Source of the DNA: Stenotrophomonas sp. BIGb0135
Lineage (GTDB): Bacteria > Pseudomonadota > Gammaproteobacteria > Xanthomonadales > Xanthomonadaceae
Reading direction: 5' to 3'
Length of the DNA: 64,000 bases
Assembly (NCBI RefSeq): GCF_024810105.1
Contig: NZ_JANUDX010000004.1
Location: forward strand, 282,768 to 346,767
A model generated the notes under the pieces. The model made no database searches. It worked only from the letters and a program-made list of their open reading frames with translations, and was not told the origin of the DNA. The position numbers and the translations under genes were made by a program. This document shows positions 7,249 to 17,104 of the stretch, piece by piece (position 1 is the first letter of the stretch; each line of letters starts with the position of its first letter).

Positions 7249-9387
7249 TCAGTCGGCCAGCCAGCGCATCGGCTCGGCGCCCATCGCCGGGTCGGTGCTG
7301 CCCGGCTGGCCATCTTCCACCCGCCCGGCCAGACGCTGGGACGCACCCGGCTGCTCGACGTGCAGGTCGTACCAGCCGCCGCTGGGCGTGGCATCCCAGG
7401 CGATGTCGACGGTGGCGCCCGGGTCGATCCGCAGCTGCCGGTGCGGTGCGGCCTCGACGTAGGCACCGGCGCGCACGGTGACCGCCAGCGGCATCGCGCC
7501 GGGATTATGCAGCCACAGGCGCAGGCGGCCAGCGTCGCGGTCGATGCGGGACTGCAGCGGTGCCTGGGTGCCTGGCTGGCCGCGATAGTGCCGATGGAAA
7601 CCGTTCGGGCCGAGCAGCCACAGGTCGTAGCCGCGTGCGTCATCGATGGCCCAGCGCGCCTGCTGCGGCAGGCCCGGGGCAAGCGTGTAGCGGCGCGGGA
7701 TCGCGCCCAGATGCAGACGGTCGTAGACATGCAGCACCGCCGCCGCGCCATCGCAGGCCAGGTCCAGCCGCACGTGGTCGTCATCCAGCACGATGCCCGC
7801 CTGCGGCCGATACGGCAGCGCGCGCGCCGGGCGCACCCCGGGCGCCTGCCGCGCCGGCGCGAGGCCCTCGGGCACGACCGGCACGGTACGGCCCGGCAAC
7901 GCGGCCGCACGCGCGGCGGTGGCAGCGGTGGCCGGCAGCGACGCGACGAAGGGCCGCGCGTCGCCACGCGAAAAGTCGAATGCGCCGGTCAGGTCGCCGC
8001 AGACCGCGCGACGCCACGGCGACAGCGCCGGTGCAGCCACGCCGAAGCGGCGCTCGATCAGCCGGATCACCGAGGTATGGTCGTAGACCTGCGAATCGAC
8101 CCAGCCACCGCGGCTCCACGGCGAGAGGACATACAGCGGCACGCGCGGGCCGAGGCCATAGGGGCGGCCACGCAGGTCGAGCGGATCGGCCTTCTCGTTG
8201 CCCGGTGACGGATGCCGGTGATACTCGCCCTCGGTCGAGACCGACGACGCGCCTGCCCAGCCACCGGCCACGCTGGGATCGGGCGACGGCGGTGCGGGCG
8301 GCGGCATGTGGTCGAAGAAACCATCGTTCTCATCGAACATCAGCAGCAGCGCGGTACGGCCCCACACCTGGGGATCGGCGGTGAGCGCATCCAGCACGCG
8401 CGCGGTGTACGCCGCGCCCTGGGCGGGGCTGGAGGGGCCGGGATGTTCGCTGCCGGCGGCATCGGCGATGATGAAACTGACCTGCGGCAGCTGCCCCTTC
8501 AGCACGTCCTCGCGCAGCTGGGCCAACCCGCGCGTGCTGACCCCGCGTTCGCGCAGGGCCGCATCGTGGCCGGGCGCGCCGCGCCAGGCCTGGCGGAACG
8601 TCTCGAAGCCGGCCAGCGGGTTGTCGGTGAAGTTGTCGGCCATGTCTTGGTAGATGCGCCAGTCCACGCCTGCGTTCTGCAGGTGCTCCACGTAGGTGGT
8701 CCACGTGTAGGCCTGCGGGTTGCCGCCCAGCTCGGGGAAGTTGTCGTGCGAGTTGGCCACGGCCGGGCCACCGCCGCGTGCGTGCGGATCGTTGTGGCCG
8801 GTCCACAGGAACAGGCGATTCGGATTGGTGCCGGCCTGCATTGCGCAGTGGTAGGCATCGCACACGGTGAACGCCTCGGCCAGCGCGAACTGGAACGGCA
8901 TGTCGGCGCGCTGGAAGTAGCCCATCGCATGGTCCTGCTTGGCCGCCGGCCACTGCGCCATGCGCCCGTGGTCCCATGCACGCTGTGCGTCGGGCCAGGT
9001 GTGCGGGGTACCTTCCACACGCATCACCCCGAACTGCGCGGCGGTATCCAGCGGAAACGGTGCGATGGCCCGCGTACCGGCCGCATTGGGCTGCAGCCAT
9101 ACAGTGCGCGGCGGCTGGCCCGCGGCCAGCGGCGCGGCCGGGATGACAAAACGATCGCCGAACCCGCGCACCCCCGGAAGGGTGCCGAAGTAATGGTCGA
9201 ACGAACGGTTCTCCTGCATGAACACCACGATGTGCTGCACATCCTCCAGGCTGCCGCTGCGCGCATGCGGGGCGATCGCCGCCGCACGGGCGATGCTGGG
9301 CAGCAGGGCCGCCAGCCCGGCGCCGACGCCGCCCTGCAGCAGGCGGCGGCGACCGATGTCCGGCGCGGGGGTGTCGCGTCGGGTCAC
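7249..9387 (-). CDS. Phosphocholine-specific-type phospholipase C
   Basis: A 712-residue phosphoesterase of the PlcH/PlcN family. The N-terminus carries a twin-arginine signal (GRRRLLQGGVGAGLAALLPS), as in Pseudomonas PLCs exported by Tat. The family active-site block is visible: HIVVFMQENRSFDHYFGTLPGVRGF, QAGTNPNRLFLWTG and MFDENDGFFDHMPPP. The C-terminal part from about residue 510 matches the paired DUF756-like beta domains of this family. It presumably cleaves phosphatidylcholine or sphingomyelin head groups outside the cytoplasm. The start overlaps the stop of the upstream TonB receptor by 4 bases, so both are made from one transcript. It converges with the pnuT gene. Confidence 0.9.
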   Translation of the reverse strand: MTRRDTPAPDIGRRRLLQGGVGAGLAALLPSIARAAAIAPHARSGSLEDVQHIVVFMQENRSFDHYFGTLPGVRGFGDRFVIPAAPLAAGQPPRTVWLQPNAAGTRAIAPFPLDTAAQFGVMRVEGTPHTWPDAQRAWDHGRMAQWPAAKQDHAMGYFQRADMPFQFALAEAFTVCDAYHCAMQAGTNPNRLFLWTGHNDPHARGGGPAVANSHDNFPELGGNPQAYTWTTYVEHLQNAGVDWRIYQDMADNFTDNPLAGFETFRQAWRGAPGHDAALRERGVSTRGLAQLREDVLKGQLPQVSFIIADAAGSEHPGPSSPAQGAAYTARVLDALTADPQVWGRTALLLMFDENDGFFDHMPPPAPPSPDPSVAGGWAGASSVSTEGEYHRHPSPGNEKADPLDLRGRPYGLGPRVPLYVLSPWSRGGWVDSQVYDHTSVIRLIERRFGVAAPALSPWRRAVCGDLTGAFDFSRGDARPFVASLPATAATAARAAALPGRTVPVVPEGLAPARQAPGVRPARALPYRPQAGIVLDDDHVRLDLACDGAAAVLHVYDRLHLGAIPRRYTLAPGLPQQARWAIDDARGYDLWLLGPNGFHRHYRGQPGTQAPLQSRIDRDAGRLRLWLHNPGAMPLAVTVRAGAYVEAAPHRQLRIDPGATVDIAWDATPSGGWYDLHVEQPGASQRLAGRVEDGQPGSTDPAMGAEPMRWLAD

Positions 9388-11744
9388 AGGTCGACCCGGA
9401 CCGAGACGCCGACCGTGCGCGGGGCACCGATGAAGGCGGAATCGCTGCCATCCACGCCGGCCAGGTAGCGGCGGTCGGTGAGGTTGCTCACCACCAGGCT
9501 GGCACCCACGCCCTTCAGCTTCGGCGACAGGCCCTGCAGGTCGAACCCGATGTTGGCGTTGAACACGGTGGCCGACGGCAGCTTGTTGATGTTGGAGGCA
9601 TCCAGGTAACGCTCGCCGAGGTAGCGACCGGAGATGCCGGCATTCCAGCGCTCGCCCTGCCAGTCGGCCGAGACCACCAGCACGTGCTTGGGCTGGCCGA
9701 TCACCTGCGCACCATCGACGATGCCCAGTTCGGTGTCGCGCGCCAGGTTGCCGCTGCCCAGGTATTTGGACCGGTTATAGGTGTAGGCCCCGTTGACCCG
9801 CCAACCGCTGTCCCAGCCGTAGCCGAGCGCGGCTTCCAGACCGGTGCTTTCCACGCCACCAAAGTTCTCGTAGACGCCATCGGTCTCGTCCAGGTAGTCG
9901 ATGCCATCGGCCAACCGCGCCGGCAGGTAGACGATGCGGTTGTCGAACCTGATGGTGTACAGGGTCAGCGAACCGGTCAAGGGCCAACGGCTCACGCGCA
10001 GGCCAAGCTCGATGTTGTCGGCGGTTTCCGGTTCGACCCGGGCGAAGCGCTGCGCATCGGTTTCGCCGAGCACGCCGGAGGGGATCGCCGCGAAGTTCTG
10101 CGAATAGCCACCGAACAGCTCCAGCCCTTCCACGGGCAGGGTCCAGGTGCCACCGGCGGAGAGCAGCGGATCGGACCTGGAGTCCGACCGCACGTTCTCG
10201 GCGTTGCCGATCACCCGGTTGCGCTTCTGGTCGACGAAGAACTGCTTGACGCCGACGCGCGCACTGAACGGGCCGACGCGGGCCACGTCTTCCACGTAGT
10301 ACATCTGCTCGCTGGTTTTGTAGCGGTCTTCGAACTGCACCCAGTACGGCTGGTGATCAAAACCGATGTCGGTGCCGACGTTGAGCAGGCGGTGCCAGTC
10401 GCGGCGCACGCTGCGATCGTACTGCTCCACCCACACGCCGCCACGCACGGTGTTGTCCACGCTGCCCAGGGTCTGCTTCCACTCCACGTCGGCGGTGGCA
10501 CCGGCGCGGTCGTTGTCGTAGTGCGAGTGGCGGTAGGACTGCACGCCCTGCACGCCAGCGGCGTAACAGTTGGGGTCGTATTCCGCGCTGAAACCGGCGC
10601 GCGGTACGCAGCCGGCGCGCATCTGCGCGGCGCTTCCATCGGGGTTGACGAAGTAGAACTGGCCCAGCGCGCTGCCGCCATACACCGTGCCGCCACCGAG
10701 GTATTCCGATTCCGGCTGGCCGACGCCATCGTTGCGCGCCTGCACCAGGTACGGCGGCAACCAGTCGCCGCGGCCCTCCATCCTGTGCGCGTAGCCGGTC
10801 AACGTGGCCTTGACGCCATTGCCGCCGTCGAACGCACCGCGCAGGTAGCCGAAGGTGTTCTCGCGCAGCGCGCGCGATCCGGACCGGTAGTTCTGGTCCA
10901 GGTAGGGAATACCGGTGAGCGTGCCGGTCAGGCCATCGCGGTCCGGGTGGGTGGCGAACGCGACCGGGCTCACGCTGGTGTATTCGGGCTCGTCGGCATC
11001 GTTGTAGGAGGCGTAGCCGCTGAGGGTCCAGCGCTCCAGCTCGGTGACGAACCGGGCCGCGATGTGGTCGTTGCTGACATGGCCGCTGCCGTCGATCCAG
11101 TCGTTGACGCGCGAAGACGACGCACTGACCCAGGCGCGGGTGTGACCTCCGAGCAGGCCGGTGTCGTAGCGCACGTAGTACTTGCGTGCATCGTTGTCGC
11201 CGCCGCCCACCACCATGCGCAGGCGCTGCTCGGCCAGCGGATCGCTGGTGAGGAAGTTGAGCGTGCCGCCCAGGGCCTCGTTGGAGCGCGAGGAGATGTC
11301 GGCGGTGCCCTGGCTGACTTCGATGGTCTCCAGGTCGAGCGTGTCGATGTAGCGGTTGGCCAGCGAGCCGCCGCCATAGCCCGAGCCACCGTTGGGCAGG
11401 CCATCGATGGTGGTACCGATCTGCTGCGTGTCGCGGTTGGTGACGAAGCCGCGCATGCTGATCTGCGTGCCCCACACCGACGAGCCGGTGGCATCGGCTT
11501 CGCTGACCACCACGCCCGGCAGCTCGTTGAGCGCAGTGTTGACGCTGCTCAGGATCTGCTGGCGGTTGAGGGTTTCCTGGCTGACGGTGGTCTTGGCGTA
11601 GCTGGTGGCCTGGCCGATGACCTGCACTTGGTCGAGCGTGCGGGCCTCATCGGCGGGCGCGGGCTCGGCCGCCATGGTCTGCACGGCGGAAGAAAGCAAC
11701 AGGGCGAGCAGCGAGATTCGAGGGCAGTGGCCAGAGGCGCGCAT
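9384..11744 (-). CDS. TonB-dependent receptor coupled to phospholipase C
   Basis: From the ATG at 11744 the protein has 786 residues. It has a signal peptide (ISLLALLLSSAVQTMAA), a TonB-box-like LDQVQVIG, and a plug with LNELPGVVVSEADATG and GGTLNFLTS. The barrel ends in GAPRTVGVSVRVDL. The sequence groups with the large Xanthomonadaceae TonB receptors of unknown substrate. The 4-base overlap with the phospholipase C gene suggests that it takes up something released by that enzyme, for example a choline- or phosphate-containing product. This is inference from position. A longer start at 11804 is possible but places 20 residues ahead of the signal peptide. Neither start has a strong ribosome site. 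Confidence 0.85.
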   Translation of the reverse strand: MRASGHCPRISLLALLLSSAVQTMAAEPAPADEARTLDQVQVIGQATSYAKTTVSQETLNRQQILSSVNTALNELPGVVVSEADATGSSVWGTQISMRGFVTNRDTQQIGTTIDGLPNGGSGYGGGSLANRYIDTLDLETIEVSQGTADISSRSNEALGGTLNFLTSDPLAEQRLRMVVGGGDNDARKYYVRYDTGLLGGHTRAWVSASSSRVNDWIDGSGHVSNDHIAARFVTELERWTLSGYASYNDADEPEYTSVSPVAFATHPDRDGLTGTLTGIPYLDQNYRSGSRALRENTFGYLRGAFDGGNGVKATLTGYAHRMEGRGDWLPPYLVQARNDGVGQPESEYLGGGTVYGGSALGQFYFVNPDGSAAQMRAGCVPRAGFSAEYDPNCYAAGVQGVQSYRHSHYDNDRAGATADVEWKQTLGSVDNTVRGGVWVEQYDRSVRRDWHRLLNVGTDIGFDHQPYWVQFEDRYKTSEQMYYVEDVARVGPFSARVGVKQFFVDQKRNRVIGNAENVRSDSRSDPLLSAGGTWTLPVEGLELFGGYSQNFAAIPSGVLGETDAQRFARVEPETADNIELGLRVSRWPLTGSLTLYTIRFDNRIVYLPARLADGIDYLDETDGVYENFGGVESTGLEAALGYGWDSGWRVNGAYTYNRSKYLGSGNLARDTELGIVDGAQVIGQPKHVLVVSADWQGERWNAGISGRYLGERYLDASNINKLPSATVFNANIGFDLQGLSPKLKGVGASLVVSNLTDRRYLAGVDGSDSAFIGAPRTVGVSVRVDL

Positions 11745-12102
11745 CGGGTCGGTGGGGGTAGTGGGCGACCGGCGGAGTATTGGCAGCGCCGGTGACTTCC
11801 CCATGACATTGCGCTTGCATTACGCGCACGTGGTGCTGCGTTTGACGTGGCTGGCCAGCTGCGCGACCGCCACCGCATCGCCAGCCAGCGGCGCAACGCC
11901 GAGCAGTGTTTCCTCTGCCGCCGACGCGCTGGAACACGCGGTCGACAGGGCACACCGGCACATCAGGACGACGCTACGGTCGAGCATGGCGGCGCTTCGC
12001 GGGACGAGTGCCGAGTGTATCGGGGTGGTCGTGGCAGGCGCCCTGTGCCTGCCACGGGATTTCATGCCTGGCCCAGTGCTGCCTTGTGGCTGGCGTGCGC
12101 GC
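11745..12102. other. 358-bp intergenic stretch between efflux and TonB receptor genes
   Basis: No confident gene. A 55-codon minus-strand frame (11987-11820) starts MLDRSVVLMCRCALSTACSSASA, which resembles a short signal peptide, but it has no clear ribosome site or recognisable domain. No terminator with a T tract was seen. Confidence 0.4.
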
Positions 12103-15100
12103 CTACTCCGCGCCGCCAGCCACCGGGTGCGACGGGCGCCGGTGGAACTTGCGCGACAGCCAGTTGCCCAGGTCATCCATCACGGTGAACGCCGCCGGGA
12201 TCACGATCAGGCTCAGCAGCGTGGAGGTGATCAGGCCACCGATCACCGCGATCGCCATCGGCGCGCGGAAGCTGGAATCGCCGGCGAAGCCCAGCGCGAT
12301 CGGCATCATGCCCGCGCCCATCGCCAGGGTGGTCATGATGATCGGCTGGGCGCGCTTGCGGCACGCATCAATCAGCGCGTCGTGCTGGCTCATGCCGTGC
12401 TCGTCCTCGGCCATCACCGCGTAATCCACCAACAGAATGGAGTTCTTGGTGGCGATGCCGATCAGCATCAACAGGCCGATCAGCGCCGGCAGCGAGAGCA
12501 TGTTCTGGGTGATCAGCAGCGCGCCGAACGCACCGCCGGCACACAACGGCACCGCCGCGAGGATGGTCACCGGCATCAGCGCGTGGTTGAACAGCAGCAA
12601 CAGCACCATGTAGATGCAGATCAGGCCGGCGGCCATCGCCAACAGGAAGCCGATGAACAGCTCGACGAACACTTCGGCATCACCGGTGTTGAGGAAGGTC
12701 ACCCCGGGTGGCAGCTGTTTGACGCTGGGCAATGCCTGCACTTCGGTCATCACATCGCCGAGCGGGCGGCCGTTGAGCTCGGCGGTGAGCGTGACGTTGC
12801 GCTGGCGCTGGTAGCGCGAGATCTGCGAGGGACCGCTGCCCTGCTGGATATCGGCCACCGCGGCCAGCGGCACCGGACCGTTGCGGCCGGGCACGCGCAA
12901 CTGGCCGATCAGGGCCGGGTTGGCCAGCGTAGCCTCGGCAAAGCCAACCCGGATCGGCACCTGGCGATCGGGCAGGTTGAGCTTGGCCAGGCGCTGCTCG
13001 TAGTCGCCGGCGGTGGCGATGCGCGCCGCCTCGGCGATGTCCGCGGTGGCCACGCCCATGTCGGCCGCGCGTGCGGCGTTGGGCACGATCTGCACTTCCG
13101 GGCGCAGCAGCGAGGCGGTCGACGTCACGCTGCCCAGGCCCTGGATGCCGCGCAGGTCGCGCTCCAGCGCCGTGGAGGCGTCCTGCAGGCGTTGCGGATC
13201 ATCGCCGGACAGCACCAGCTGCAGCAGGTTGCCGGGCTCGGAGCTGACATAGCTCACGCGCACGCCGGGCAGGTTGGCCAGCTTCTGCCGGGCCTCGCGC
13301 TCCAGCGCGCGCTGGTCGCGGTCGCGCGTGTTGGCGGTGCCCCAATCCAGTACCAGCGTGGCTTTGCGTGCCTCGCCCACACCGGTGGCACTGGGGTCGC
13401 CCAGGTCCAGCACGCTGCCCACGGCGGTGTACACCTGCTTCAGTTCGGGCATGTCCTTGAGCAGCGCGCGCGCCTGCTCGGCCACGCCCACCGTCTCCTG
13501 CAGCCGGGTGCCTGGCGGCAGTTCCAGGCTGAGGTTGCTGCGGCCCAGGTCGGATTGCGGGATGAAGGTGGCCGGGATGAACGGCACCAGCGCCAGCGAG
13601 GCCACGAACAACCCGGTGGCCAGCCACAGCGTGCGCCCGCGGTGGCGCAGCGCGGCGTCCACCCAGCCCAGGTACCAGACCATCAGCCTCGAATCGGGCT
13701 TCTCCTCGCCATGCGGCTTGAGCAGGTAGGCGGCCATCATCGGCGTGAGCAGGCGTGCCACCAGCAGCGAGAACAGCACCGCGGTGGCCGCGGTCCAGCC
13801 GAACTCGCGGAAGAACTTGCCGGCGATGCCGGGCATGAAGGCGACCGGCACGAACACCGCCGCCAGGGTCAGCGAGGTGGCGATCACCGCGTTGCCGATC
13901 TCGCCGGCCGCCTCGCGCGCGGCCTCCAGCGGCGGCTTGCCCATGCGCAGGTGGCGCACGATGTTCTCGATCTCCACGATCGCATCGTCGACCAAGATGC
14001 CGACCACCACCGACAGCGCCAGCAGGGTGATCATGTTCAGCGTGAAGCCGAAGAAGTACATCACCGCGAAGGTGGGGATGATCGACAACGGCAAGGCCAG
14101 CGCCGCCACCCAGGTCGCGCGCCAGTCGCGCAGGAACAGCCACACCACCAGCAACGCCAGCAGCGCGCCCTCGTACAGCATCGTCATCGACGAGTCGTAG
14201 GAGCGGTGGGTTTCGTCGATGGCGGTAGTGACCAGGCGGAACTCGATACCCGGATGTTCGGCCTTGATCGTGTCCAGCGCGGCGTGCACGCCGGCTTCCA
14301 CCTTGACCTCGCTGGAACCACGCGTGCGCGACATCGAGAACGCCACCACGTCGCCGCCGTCCAGCAACGCGGCTTCGGTCGGGTCGGCGGCGGCATCGGT
14401 GACCGTGGCCAGGGTGGACAACCGCACCGCGCGCCCGTCCGGCAAGGCGATGGAGTAGTCGCGCAACGATTGGGCATCGCCCACCGTGCCCAGCGTGCGG
14501 ATGGTCTGCTGCGCGCCCTCGATCTCGGCCTTGCCACCGGCACGCTCGACCTGGATCCGCGCCAGCTGCTGGGACACGTCCCCGGCGGTGATGCCCATGG
14601 CGATCAGCGCGTTGGGGTCCAGGTCCACGCGGACCTGGCGTTGCACGCCCCCCACCCGGGTGACCCGGGCCACGCCGGGCACGCCGTACATGGCGCGCGC
14701 GATGTCGCGGTCGACGAACCAGCTGGCTTCGTCGGGCGTCATGTGCGGGGCGACCAGCGCGTAGGTCATCAGCGAGCCGCCGATATCCACCTTGGAGATC
14801 ACCGGCTCCTGGATGTCCTGCGGCAGGTCGGTGCGGATGCGGGTGACCGCATCGCGGGTGTCGTCCAGCGCGGTGGCCAGGTCGGCCTCCAGCTGGAACT
14901 CGATGGTGGTGGTGCTCACGCCTTCGCTGACCGAGGAGATCACGCGCTTGACGTTGTTGACCGTGGCCACCGAGTCCTCGACCTTCCGGGTGACCTCGGC
15001 TTCGAGCTGGCTCGGCGACGCGCCGGGCTGGGTCACCGTGACCGTGGTCATCGGGAAGGCAATGTCCGGGAAGCGCGCCACCGGCAGCTGATGGAAGCCC

Positions 15101-15180
15101 CACAGACCGGCCACGCACAGCACGAAGAAGATCAGCAGCGCAGGCAGCGGGCGTTTGATCGCCCAGGCGGAGATGTTCAT
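12103..15180 (-). CDS. RND-family efflux pump inner-membrane transporter
   Basis: A 1025-residue AcrB-type RND permease of normal length. TM1 begins at once (IKRPLPALLIFFVLCVAG). TM4 holds the proton-relay acidic pair in VVVGILVDDAIVEIEN. The second half repeats the layout with VELFIGFLLAMAAGL and LLMLIGIATKNSILLVDYAVM. Two large periplasmic porter loops lie between. The start overlaps the stop of the membrane-fusion protein by 4 bases. It is the last gene of a tetR-MFP-RND operon without its own outer membrane channel, so it would have to use a shared TolC/OprM-type channel. Substrates cannot be deduced. Several RND systems exist in Stenotrophomonas and I do not assign one of those names. 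Confidence 0.95.
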   Translation of the reverse strand: MNISAWAIKRPLPALLIFFVLCVAGLWGFHQLPVARFPDIAFPMTTVTVTQPGASPSQLEAEVTRKVEDSVATVNNVKRVISSVSEGVSTTTIEFQLEADLATALDDTRDAVTRIRTDLPQDIQEPVISKVDIGGSLMTYALVAPHMTPDEASWFVDRDIARAMYGVPGVARVTRVGGVQRQVRVDLDPNALIAMGITAGDVSQQLARIQVERAGGKAEIEGAQQTIRTLGTVGDAQSLRDYSIALPDGRAVRLSTLATVTDAAADPTEAALLDGGDVVAFSMSRTRGSSEVKVEAGVHAALDTIKAEHPGIEFRLVTTAIDETHRSYDSSMTMLYEGALLALLVVWLFLRDWRATWVAALALPLSIIPTFAVMYFFGFTLNMITLLALSVVVGILVDDAIVEIENIVRHLRMGKPPLEAAREAAGEIGNAVIATSLTLAAVFVPVAFMPGIAGKFFREFGWTAATAVLFSLLVARLLTPMMAAYLLKPHGEEKPDSRLMVWYLGWVDAALRHRGRTLWLATGLFVASLALVPFIPATFIPQSDLGRSNLSLELPPGTRLQETVGVAEQARALLKDMPELKQVYTAVGSVLDLGDPSATGVGEARKATLVLDWGTANTRDRDQRALEREARQKLANLPGVRVSYVSSEPGNLLQLVLSGDDPQRLQDASTALERDLRGIQGLGSVTSTASLLRPEVQIVPNAARAADMGVATADIAEAARIATAGDYEQRLAKLNLPDRQVPIRVGFAEATLANPALIGQLRVPGRNGPVPLAAVADIQQGSGPSQISRYQRQRNVTLTAELNGRPLGDVMTEVQALPSVKQLPPGVTFLNTGDAEVFVELFIGFLLAMAAGLICIYMVLLLLFNHALMPVTILAAVPLCAGGAFGALLITQNMLSLPALIGLLMLIGIATKNSILLVDYAVMAEDEHGMSQHDALIDACRKRAQPIIMTTLAMGAGMMPIALGFAGDSSFRAPMAIAVIGGLITSTLLSLIVIPAAFTVMDDLGNWLSRKFHRRPSHPVAGGAE

Positions 15181-16277
15181 CGCGCGGCAGCCCTGGTCGC
15201 GGCCACCACGCGCACGCGGTCGCCCTCACCGAGGAAGCCGGCGCCGTCCACCACCACCTTGTCGCCGGCCTTGAGTCCTTCCAGGATCGCGGTCTGGCCG
15301 TTGACGGCCTGGCCGGTACGCACGCGGTGGCGGGCGGCCTGCTGCTTGTCGTTGACGCTGAACACATAGCTGTGGCCATCGCGCTGCACGATCGCCGCCG
15401 TGGGGATGGTCAGCGCCTGGCCGTCGCCGGTGACGATGCGGCCTTCCACGTACATGCCCGGCTTGAGCGGGTCGGGCGTGGGCAGGTCGGCGTAGATCGT
15501 GCCGGTCCGGGTCTGCGCATCCACCCCGGGGGTGACCGCACGGATACGTCCGCTGACCACCTGGCCGGCGTAGGGCAGTTCGACGGTGTTGCCCACGGCC
15601 ACGTCGGCCAACTGGTTCTCCGGCAACTCCGCGCGCCATTCCAGGCGGCCGTCGCGGATCAGGCGCAGCAGCTCGGTGCCGGCCGACACCACCTGGCCCG
15701 GCTGCACCAGCCGCTTGGAGATCAAGCCATCGGCCGGCGCGCGCAGGTCGGCAAAATCACGGCGCAGCTTGGCCGCGTCACGTGCCGCACGGGCGGTGGA
15801 GGTCTGCGCTTCCGCATTGATGCGCGCTGCGCGCAGTTCGTCCAGGCTGCTGGCGCTGATCAGTTGCTGGGCCTCCAGCTTGGCGCTGCGTTCGTAGTTC
15901 ATCCGCGCCAGCTCCTGCGAGGCCTGCGCCTGGCGCAGCGAGGCGTCGGCCTGGGCCAGCTCGCTGTCCAGGGTGCGGTGGTCCAACTGCAGCAGCACCT
16001 GGCCCTGCTTCACCCACTGGCCCACGTCCACCGGCAACGCGGTCACGCGCTGGCCGGTGATCTCCACCCCGAGCTGCATTTCCTCATAGGCGGTGACCGG
16101 CCCGGACACCAGCACCGTGCGCGCCATCGGCTGCAACTGCGCGGTGGCCAGCGAGACCGGCAACGCCGCGCTTGCGCTGGCGGCCTCGGCCGAGGCCGCC
16201 TCGTCTTTGCCGCCACAGGCCGACAACAGCGCGGCGATCAGGATCAGGGAAGAACAGCGGAGGAGTCGGTCACGCAT
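15177..16277 (-). CDS. RND efflux periplasmic adaptor (membrane fusion lipoprotein)
   Basis: From the ATG at 16277 the protein has 366 residues. It has a lipoprotein signal (LILIAALLSAC, lipidated C21), biotinyl-lipoyl half-motifs around residues 65-100 and 165-200, an alpha-helical hairpin (LAQADASLRQAQASQELARMNYERS) and C-terminal beta-barrel domains. It links the RND pump to an outer membrane channel. An alternative ATG at 16322 forms a TGATG overlap with the tetR stop codon, which would couple translation but adds 15 residues before the lipoprotein signal. I prefer 16277 because the signal peptide then starts correctly. Confidence 0.9.
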   Translation of the reverse strand: MRDRLLRCSSLILIAALLSACGGKDEAASAEAASASAALPVSLATAQLQPMARTVLVSGPVTAYEEMQLGVEITGQRVTALPVDVGQWVKQGQVLLQLDHRTLDSELAQADASLRQAQASQELARMNYERSAKLEAQQLISASSLDELRAARINAEAQTSTARAARDAAKLRRDFADLRAPADGLISKRLVQPGQVVSAGTELLRLIRDGRLEWRAELPENQLADVAVGNTVELPYAGQVVSGRIRAVTPGVDAQTRTGTIYADLPTPDPLKPGMYVEGRIVTGDGQALTIPTAAIVQRDGHSYVFSVNDKQQAARHRVRTGQAVNGQTAILEGLKAGDKVVVDGAGFLGEGDRVRVVAATRAAAR

Positions 16278-16321
16278 CGGTGGGGCTTCCGTGTCGGTGC
16301 AGCGGTAACGGGAGGGGAACA

Positions 16322-16954
16322 TCAGGGGGTGGCGGCCAGACGCCGTTCGATGCCATCGAGCATCAGGCCCAGCCCCTGCTCAAAGCGCGTGTCGAAGTCG
16401 ACCTCGCTCCAGACATCACGGGCCTGCCAGCAGTGCGGGAAACGCTCCTCGGCCAGGGCCATGAACGTTTCACCGAGCGCCTCCATGCTGCCGTCGCCCG
16501 GCCACGATTGTTCTTCGATCACAAAGCCCATCGTGTAGTACACCAGGTCCATCGAGGCGGTCGCGGCGAAGCGGATCGGGGCGCCGGCGCCGGCCAGCGC
16601 GGCCATGCTCGCCTCGCCTACCCGCAACACGTTCTCGGTGGCCAGGAACGTACCGGCGTAGACGCGCGCACCGTCACGCCGGGCCTTGAACGCCAGCCGG
16701 AATTCACGGGCGATCTGCAGCAGCGTCTGCCGCCACGGCTGGCCGGCCGGGATCGCGCGGGCGACGTCGCAGATCATCGCGTCGGCCATGGCGTCGATCA
16801 GCGCCTGCTTGCTCTTGAAATGCCAGTACAGCGAGGGCGCACGGATGCCCAGCGAACAGGCCACCTTGCGCAGGGTCACCCCTTCCAGCCCCGCCTCATC
16901 CAGGATCCGGAAGGCCGCCTCGACGATGTTTTCCCGCCCAATCGGCTGACGCAC
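16322..16954 (-). CDS. TetR-family repressor of the RND operon
   Basis: A 210-residue regulator starting at a GTG (16954) with AAGG about 10 bases upstream. The N-terminal helix-turn-helix is GLEGVTLRKVACSLGIRAPSLYWHFKSKQAL at about residues 25-55. The remainder resembles the tetracycline-repressor-type ligand-binding C-terminal domain. Two palindromes of the form CTAAC-N3-GTTAG lie immediately upstream and are the obvious operator, giving autoregulation. Being first in the operon, it would release its own expression and that of the pump when bound by an inducer. The stop codon shares bases with an ATG of the next frame (TGATG). Confidence 0.92.
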   Translation of the reverse strand: MRQPIGRENIVEAAFRILDEAGLEGVTLRKVACSLGIRAPSLYWHFKSKQALIDAMADAMICDVARAIPAGQPWRQTLLQIAREFRLAFKARRDGARVYAGTFLATENVLRVGEASMAALAGAGAPIRFAATASMDLVYYTMGFVIEEQSWPGDGSMEALGETFMALAEERFPHCWQARDVWSEVDFDTRFEQGLGLMLDGIERRLAATP

Positions 16955-16967
16955 CTGCTGGCCCTTG

Positions 16968-17005
16968 CCTAACGATGTTAGGGGCGCGAATCTAACAGCG
17001 TTAGG
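16968..17005. promoter_or_regulatory. Paired TetR operators upstream of the efflux operon
   Basis: Two palindromes of the same design: CCTAACGATGTTAGG at 16968-16982 and CTAACAGCGTTAG at 16992-17004, with centres 23 bases apart. They sit 14-50 bases upstream of the tetR GTG, where a promoter must lie. Confidence 0.8.
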
Positions 17006-17104
17006 CAGGTGCGCGCAAGGAGGCGACCGCGGCCAGCGCTGGCGACCGGGTGGACGGGGCAATACCATGCCGGTCAGGGCCTGGCGCCCAGGGGAGAAAG
17101 CAGG

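Noticed and set aside
11820..11987. A possible 55-residue minus-strand protein with a signal-peptide-like start
   Set aside because: No clear ribosome site, only 55 codons, and no recognisable domain; not reported as a gene.
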